A stretch of DNA of 64,000 bases. It comes from Streptomyces sp. NBC_00285 (GTDB taxonomy: Bacteria > Actinomycetota > Actinomycetes > Streptomycetales > Streptomycetaceae). Shown here piece by piece: positions 60,182-64,000 of the stretch. The stretch is taken from the NCBI RefSeq assembly GCF_036174265.1, contig NZ_CP108055.1:8804001-8868000 (forward strand), given 5' to 3'. Positions within the stretch are counted from its first letter, which is position 1, and each line of letters begins with the position of its first letter. The position numbers and the translations under genes are program-made. The notes under the pieces were generated by a model. That model was given only the letters and a program-made list of their open reading frames with translations, did not search any database and was not told where the DNA came from.

Positions 60182-61486
60182 GTGCCCTCTTTCTCCCGCC
60201 GCACCGCCCTGCGGCTGACCGCCGGTATGGCGCTCGGCGCAGCAGGCCTCCCGCTGGCCGGCTGCGGCCGCAGCGACACCGACGCGGTCCCCGCCGCCGG
60301 CGCCAAGAAGATCGACGCGTCCCCGGCCACCGGCACCGTGAACGTCTGGGCCGCCCAGGGCGACGCCGATGTGCTCGGCACCGTCGTCAAGCCGTTCAAG
60401 GCCGCCAATCCCGACGTGGTCGTGAAGACCACGCTGATCCCGAACGCCGAGTACTACACCAAGCTCCAAGCGGCGATCGCGGCGGGCAAGGGGCCGGACA
60501 TAGCCCAGTTCTTCCCCGAGTCGCAGGCGCAGTTCCTCAACCGGTCGACCCTGCTGCCCGTGCCGGACGGCCTGGTCGAACCGGGCAGCTTCTTCAAGAG
60601 CCTCTGGGACGCCGGAGTCGTGGACGACGTGGCGTACACAGTGCCCTGGTACGCGTACACCTACGCGCTCGTCTACCGATCGGATCTGGCCAAGAAGGCG
60701 GGGGTGAAGGCGCCGACCACCTGGGTCGGCATGGAGCCGTTCCTCAAGGCACTCCAGGGCGCCGGCGCGGCCCACGCACTCGGGGCCGACATCGGGTGGG
60801 ACATCTTCAACGGCCAGGACGTCGCCATGTACGCGTGGCAGGCGGGCGGCTCCCTCGTCACGCCCGCAGGCAAGTGGAACCTGAACACGCCCCAGATGGT
60901 CGACGCCCTCCAGTACAACGCGGCCTTCTTCACCGCCGGGACCGCCGACACCAGCGGGCCGACCTTCCTCGACGCACAGCCGTACTTCGTCTCCGGGAAG
61001 ACGGCGAGCATGATCACCGGACCGTGGGTCATCGGCCAGCTCGACACCGCCGCCAAGAAGAGCGGCTGGACGTCCGCCCACGTCGCCACCGCCCCGCTGC
61101 CCGCCGGAGCGGCCGGCAGCGTCTCCTTCTCCGCGGGCGGCACCTGGGGTGTCCTCGCCGACGGCGGCAACGCGGACGCCGCCTGGAAGCTCGTCCGGTA
61201 TCTGGCCCAGCCGAGCGCCCAGGTCGCGCAGTACAAGGCGTACAGCTCGCTGCCGGCCGTCATGTCCGCCTGGGACGACCCGGCGATCAAGAGCCGGCCG
61301 CTCCTGGACGCGTTCTTCACCCAGCTCAAGAACACCCGGGCGTTCCCGCAGGTGAGCACGTGGCAGCAGGTCGCGACCCGGCTGGGCAAGGAGATGGAGG
61401 CGGTCGCCAAGGGCCGGGAGACCGCGGCGAAGGCTGCCGCGAACATCCAGGCGTACGCCGAGAGCGTCGGCACCGGTACGAAGTGA
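60182..61486 (+). CDS. Sugar-binding lipoprotein of second ABC importer
   Basis: A 434-residue family 1 solute-binding protein. Signal FSRRTALRLTAGMALGAAGL has Tat-like twin Arg and lipobox LAGC, with the Cys near residue 28. The mature protein begins TGTVNVWAAQGDADVLGTVV, common to CUT1 binding proteins. GTG 60182 has AGGAG 6 bp upstream; an earlier GTG at 60167 is less likely. Two permeases follow. It might import chitin oligosaccharides or another sugar, but no DasR-like site was seen in front of it. Confidence 0.91.
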   Translation: MPSFSRRTALRLTAGMALGAAGLPLAGCGRSDTDAVPAAGAKKIDASPATGTVNVWAAQGDADVLGTVVKPFKAANPDVVVKTTLIPNAEYYTKLQAAIAAGKGPDIAQFFPESQAQFLNRSTLLPVPDGLVEPGSFFKSLWDAGVVDDVAYTVPWYAYTYALVYRSDLAKKAGVKAPTTWVGMEPFLKALQGAGAAHALGADIGWDIFNGQDVAMYAWQAGGSLVTPAGKWNLNTPQMVDALQYNAAFFTAGTADTSGPTFLDAQPYFVSGKTASMITGPWVIGQLDTAAKKSGWTSAHVATAPLPAGAAGSVSFSAGGTWGVLADGGNADAAWKLVRYLAQPSAQVAQYKAYSSLPAVMSAWDDPAIKSRPLLDAFFTQLKNTRAFPQVSTWQQVATRLGKEMEAVAKGRETAAKAAANIQAYAESVGTGTK

Positions 61487-62427
61487 TGACCACGACGTTC
61501 GTATCGTCGGCCAAGAAGACCACGGCCGTTCCGGGTACGTCGGCGCGCAGGGCGTCCCGCGCCCGCCGTACCGCGGTCGCCTGGCTGTTCCTCGCGCCCT
61601 TCGCGGTCATTTTCGTGCTCTACACGGCCGTCCCCACCGTCGCCGCCCTCGGCCTGAGTCTCACCGACATCCGGGGCGCGGACCTGCGCACACCGTTCGC
61701 GGTCGACTTCACCGGTCTCCAGAACTACGTGCGGCTGTTCCAGGACGCGACCTTCCGGCGGGACCTCCTCAACACCGCGCTCTTCGTGGCCGTGGGCGTA
61801 CCGCTGACGATGGGCACCGGGTTCGTCCTGGCCCTCGCGCTGAACTCAGGTATCCGGCGGCTGCGCGGCCTGTTCCGTACGGTCTTCTTCGCCCCCGTCG
61901 TCACCAACATCGTGGCCGCCGCGCTCATCTGGCAGTACGCCTTCCACACGGACGGCACCGTCAACAAGGTGCTCGGCGCGATCGGGCTGGCCGGACCGAA
62001 CTGGCTGGACGACCCGAACCTGGCCATGCCGGTCGTCGTCCTGCTCGGCGTCTGGCGCAACTTCGGCACGGCGATGGTGCTGTTCCTCGCCGGTCTCCAG
62101 GCCATTCCCCAGGACGTGTACGAGGCCGCCGCCCTCGACGGGGCGGGCCGCCTGCGCCAACTGCGGCACATCACCCTCCCGCTGCTGCTGCCGACCACGC
62201 TCATGGTCTCCGTCCTGCTGACCGTCTTCTACCTCCAGGTCTTCGACGAGCCCTATCTGCTCACCGGCGGCGGCCCGCTGGGCTCCACCGAGTCGGTCGC
62301 GCTGTACACCTACCGCCAGTTCGGGGCGGGCGAGTTCGGGATGTCCTCGGCGGCGTCCTTCGTGACCCTCGTGCTGGTGACGGTCGTGAGTGCCGTCCAG
62401 TTCCGACTGCTGAGGTCCCGCACATGA
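61486..62427 (+). CDS. Carbohydrate ABC transporter permease (MalF type)
   Basis: A 313-residue permease with about six membrane helices, the first being VAWLFLAPFAVIFVLYTAVP. Coupling loop: DVYEAAALDGAGRLRQLRHITLP. Its ATG shares one base with the stop of the binding-protein gene (TGATG), giving coupling. The next permease overlaps by four bases. Confidence 0.93.
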   Translation: MTTTFVSSAKKTTAVPGTSARRASRARRTAVAWLFLAPFAVIFVLYTAVPTVAALGLSLTDIRGADLRTPFAVDFTGLQNYVRLFQDATFRRDLLNTALFVAVGVPLTMGTGFVLALALNSGIRRLRGLFRTVFFAPVVTNIVAAALIWQYAFHTDGTVNKVLGAIGLAGPNWLDDPNLAMPVVVLLGVWRNFGTAMVLFLAGLQAIPQDVYEAAALDGAGRLRQLRHITLPLLLPTTLMVSVLLTVFYLQVFDEPYLLTGGGPLGSTESVALYTYRQFGAGEFGMSSAASFVTLVLVTVVSAVQFRLLRSRT

Positions 62428-63251
62428 CCACGACCCGGATCGCCCGTCCCCTGCTGTACGCCGCCCTGGTCCTCTGCGCGCTGCTCACGACCGTGCCCTT
62501 CGCGTGGGGTGTGAGCGGCTCCCTGCGCAGCCTGGACGACATCCGCTCCGACCCGGGCGCCCTGTTCCCGCACCACCTCACCTTCGGCAACTTCACCCGG
62601 CTGTTCGAGACCCAGGGTTTCGGCACCTTCCTGGGCAACAGCATCGTCGTCGCGTCGATCGTGGTGGCCGGCAACATCGTGGCGGCGTCGGCCGCCGGCT
62701 ACGCGCTCGCCAAGCTCGACTTCGCGGGCAAGAGGCTCGCGTTCGGCGCGGTCATGGCCGCGCTGATGGTGCCCTTCACCGCGGTGTTCGTGCCGCAGTT
62801 CGTGATCACCGTCGACGCGGGTCTCGCGGACACCCTGACCGGGATCGCCCTGCCCAGCGCGGCGCTGCCGATGTCCGTCTTCATCATGCGCCAGTACGCG
62901 CTGTCCGTCCCCGACGAACTCCTGGAGGCGGCCCGCATCGACGGTGCGGGCGAGTTCCGGATCTTCCTGCGGATCTTCCTGCCGCTGGCCGGGCCCGCCG
63001 TCGCCACGATCACGATCATGTCGTTCCTCGCCTCGTGGAACAACTTCATCTGGCCGCTGATCGTCGCCCAGAGCATGTCGACCTACACCCTGCCGGTGGG
63101 CCTCGCCGCCACCAGCCAGGCGGCGGCGCACGTCACCGACTACGGGCTGCTGCTCGCCGGGGCGGTCGTCGTGATGCTGCCGGTGCTCGTGCTCTTCCTG
63201 TTCCTGCAGCGGTACTTCGTGCAGGGCATCGCGGGGACGGGAATGCGGTGA
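62424..63251 (+). CDS. Carbohydrate ABC transporter permease (MalG type)
   Basis: A 275-residue membrane protein. First helix LLYAALVLCALLTTVPFAWG; coupling loop ELLEAARIDGAGEFRIFLRIFLP; C-terminus LFLFLQRYFVQGIAGTGMR as in CUT1 MalG-type permeases. ATG 62424 overlaps the preceding stop (ATGA). No ATPase gene is next to it, so a shared MsiK-type ATPase is likely. Confidence 0.93.
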   Translation: MTTTRIARPLLYAALVLCALLTTVPFAWGVSGSLRSLDDIRSDPGALFPHHLTFGNFTRLFETQGFGTFLGNSIVVASIVVAGNIVAASAAGYALAKLDFAGKRLAFGAVMAALMVPFTAVFVPQFVITVDAGLADTLTGIALPSAALPMSVFIMRQYALSVPDELLEAARIDGAGEFRIFLRIFLPLAGPAVATITIMSFLASWNNFIWPLIVAQSMSTYTLPVGLAATSQAAAHVTDYGLLLAGAVVVMLPVLVLFLFLQRYFVQGIAGTGMR

Positions 63252-64000
63252 CCATGACGGAGTCGATTCTGGACACCCCTGCGGGCACCGTCGTGGGACG
63301 CCAGGAAGAGGGCGTGCGACGGTACTTGGGCATCCCGTACGCCGAAGCGCCCACCGGAGCACGGCGGTTCGCCCCGCCGGTCGCGCGCGGACGTTTCGCG
63401 GAGCCCTTCGACGCCTCCCGGCACGGCGCCACCTCGCAGCGCGTGCCGCTGTACGCCACGACCACGATCCCCGAGCCCTCGGTGCCGGGTGACGACGTGC
63501 TGAACCTGTCCGTCACGGCCTCCGCGGCGCAGACGGAGCCCCGTCCGGTGCTGGTGTGGATCCACGGCGGCGGGTTCCTGGCCGGGAGTCCCGCGAGCCC
63601 CTGGTACGACGGCCGGGCCTTCGCCCGCGACGGCGTGGTCACCGTCACCGTCGGCTACCGGCTGGGCGTCGACGGGTTCGCCGCCCTGGACGGCGAACCG
63701 TCCAACCTCGGACTGCGTGACCTGCTGCTCGCGCTCGACTGGGTCCAGGAGAACATCGCCGCTTTCGGGGGCGACCCGGACCGGGTCACCGTCGCCGGCC
63801 AGTCGGCCGGGGGAGCGGCTGTGCTCGCCCTGCTCTCGTCGCCGGCCGGCCGGGGCCGCTTCCACCGCGCGGTGAGCCTGTCCGGCGGGTTCTTCGACAT
63901 CGACCCGCCGGACGACTTCCTCGCCGGGCTCGGGCACACCCTCGGGGTGCCGGCGACCCGCGCCGGATTCGCCCGCCGCACACCGGAACAGCTCCAACGG
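63248..64000 (+). CDS. Type-B carboxylesterase, partial (3' end outside window)
   Basis: The first 251 residues are visible and the frame is open at the window end. The oxyanion loop VLVWIHGGGFLAGSP is near residue 100 and the nucleophile elbow VTVAGQSAGGAAVLALL near 185 (GxSxGG) are those of the carboxylesterase/cholinesterase family. GTG 63248 overlaps the permease stop (GTGA), with ATG 63254 as an alternative. Coupling with the sugar importer suggests hydrolysis of acyl groups on imported sugar, although the class is broad. Confidence 0.9.
   Translation, partial: MTMTESILDTPAGTVVGRQEEGVRRYLGIPYAEAPTGARRFAPPVARGRFAEPFDASRHGATSQRVPLYATTTIPEPSVPGDDVLNLSVTASAAQTEPRPVLVWIHGGGFLAGSPASPWYDGRAFARDGVVTVTVGYRLGVDGFAALDGEPSNLGLRDLLLALDWVQENIAAFGGDPDRVTVAGQSAGGAAVLALLSSPAGRGRFHRAVSLSGGFFDIDPPDDFLAGLGHTLGVPATRAGFARRTPEQLQR

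Overview
The window is high-GC actinobacterial DNA, most likely from a Streptomyces chromosome. The signs are strong GC bias at third codon positions, many GTG starts with GGAGG-type ribosome sites, Tat and lipoprotein signals, many secreted glycoside hydrolases, sugar ABC importers without their own ATPase, a DasR-like operator and a Sfp-type phosphopantetheinyl transferase. No rRNA, tRNA, CRISPR array or intact insertion sequence was seen. The gene density, decayed transposons and many regulators suggest an arm-proximal, accessory part of the chromosome.

Region 1 (1-2357) is the end of an acyl-CoA type operon: amidohydrolase C-terminus, AMP-dependent acyl-CoA ligase and MaoC-like hydratase, closed by a 24-bp perfect hairpin. 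Region 2 (2442-20749) is a large glycan-use locus built around a DeoR regulator. Leftward runs PfkB kinase, sugar-binding lipoprotein, two permeases, an alkaline-phosphatase-superfamily phosphodiesterase, GH2 beta-galactosidase, a LamG metallophosphoesterase and a PHP-type metallohydrolase. Rightward run deoR, GH4, GH38 alpha-mannosidase and GH29 fucosidase. The mix of mannosidase, fucosidase, galactosidase and three phosphoesterases suggests a phosphate-bearing heteroglycan.

Region 3 (20906-27524) is housekeeping-like: ATP-grasp protein, metallophosphoesterase coupled to a phosphopantetheinyl transferase, alpha/beta hydrolase, an XRE/ImmA pair and an orphan MmyB-like sensor domain. Region 4 (27591-34139) pairs a nitrate/sulfonate/aromatic-type ABC importer with an IclR regulator and a vanillate-demethylase-like Rieske oxygenase and reductase, with a small Cys/His protein between them. 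Region 5 (34372-46311) is a pentosan-degradation island: GH43, GH62, GH43 and an SGNH esterase with CBM13 modules. It is interrupted by a decayed MmyB gene, a deleted GH43 paralogue and remnants of about four transposase types.

Region 6 (46539-57936) is dense in regulators: TetR (four), HxlR, two paralogous TetR-linked short-chain dehydrogenases, an isochorismatase-like hydrolase, an orphan dihydrolipoamide dehydrogenase, a truncated reductase and a YhgE/Pip-type membrane protein. A 14-bp palindrome (AAACCGATCGGTTT) lies upstream of three of these genes and defines a small local TetR regulon. Region 7 (58169-64000) holds a GNAT acetyltransferase, a GH18 chitinase with a DasR-like site between its -35 and -10, a second sugar ABC importer and the start of a type-B carboxylesterase.

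Starts were chosen by ribosome-site position and family alignment from memory; all functional calls are by motif recognition without database search.
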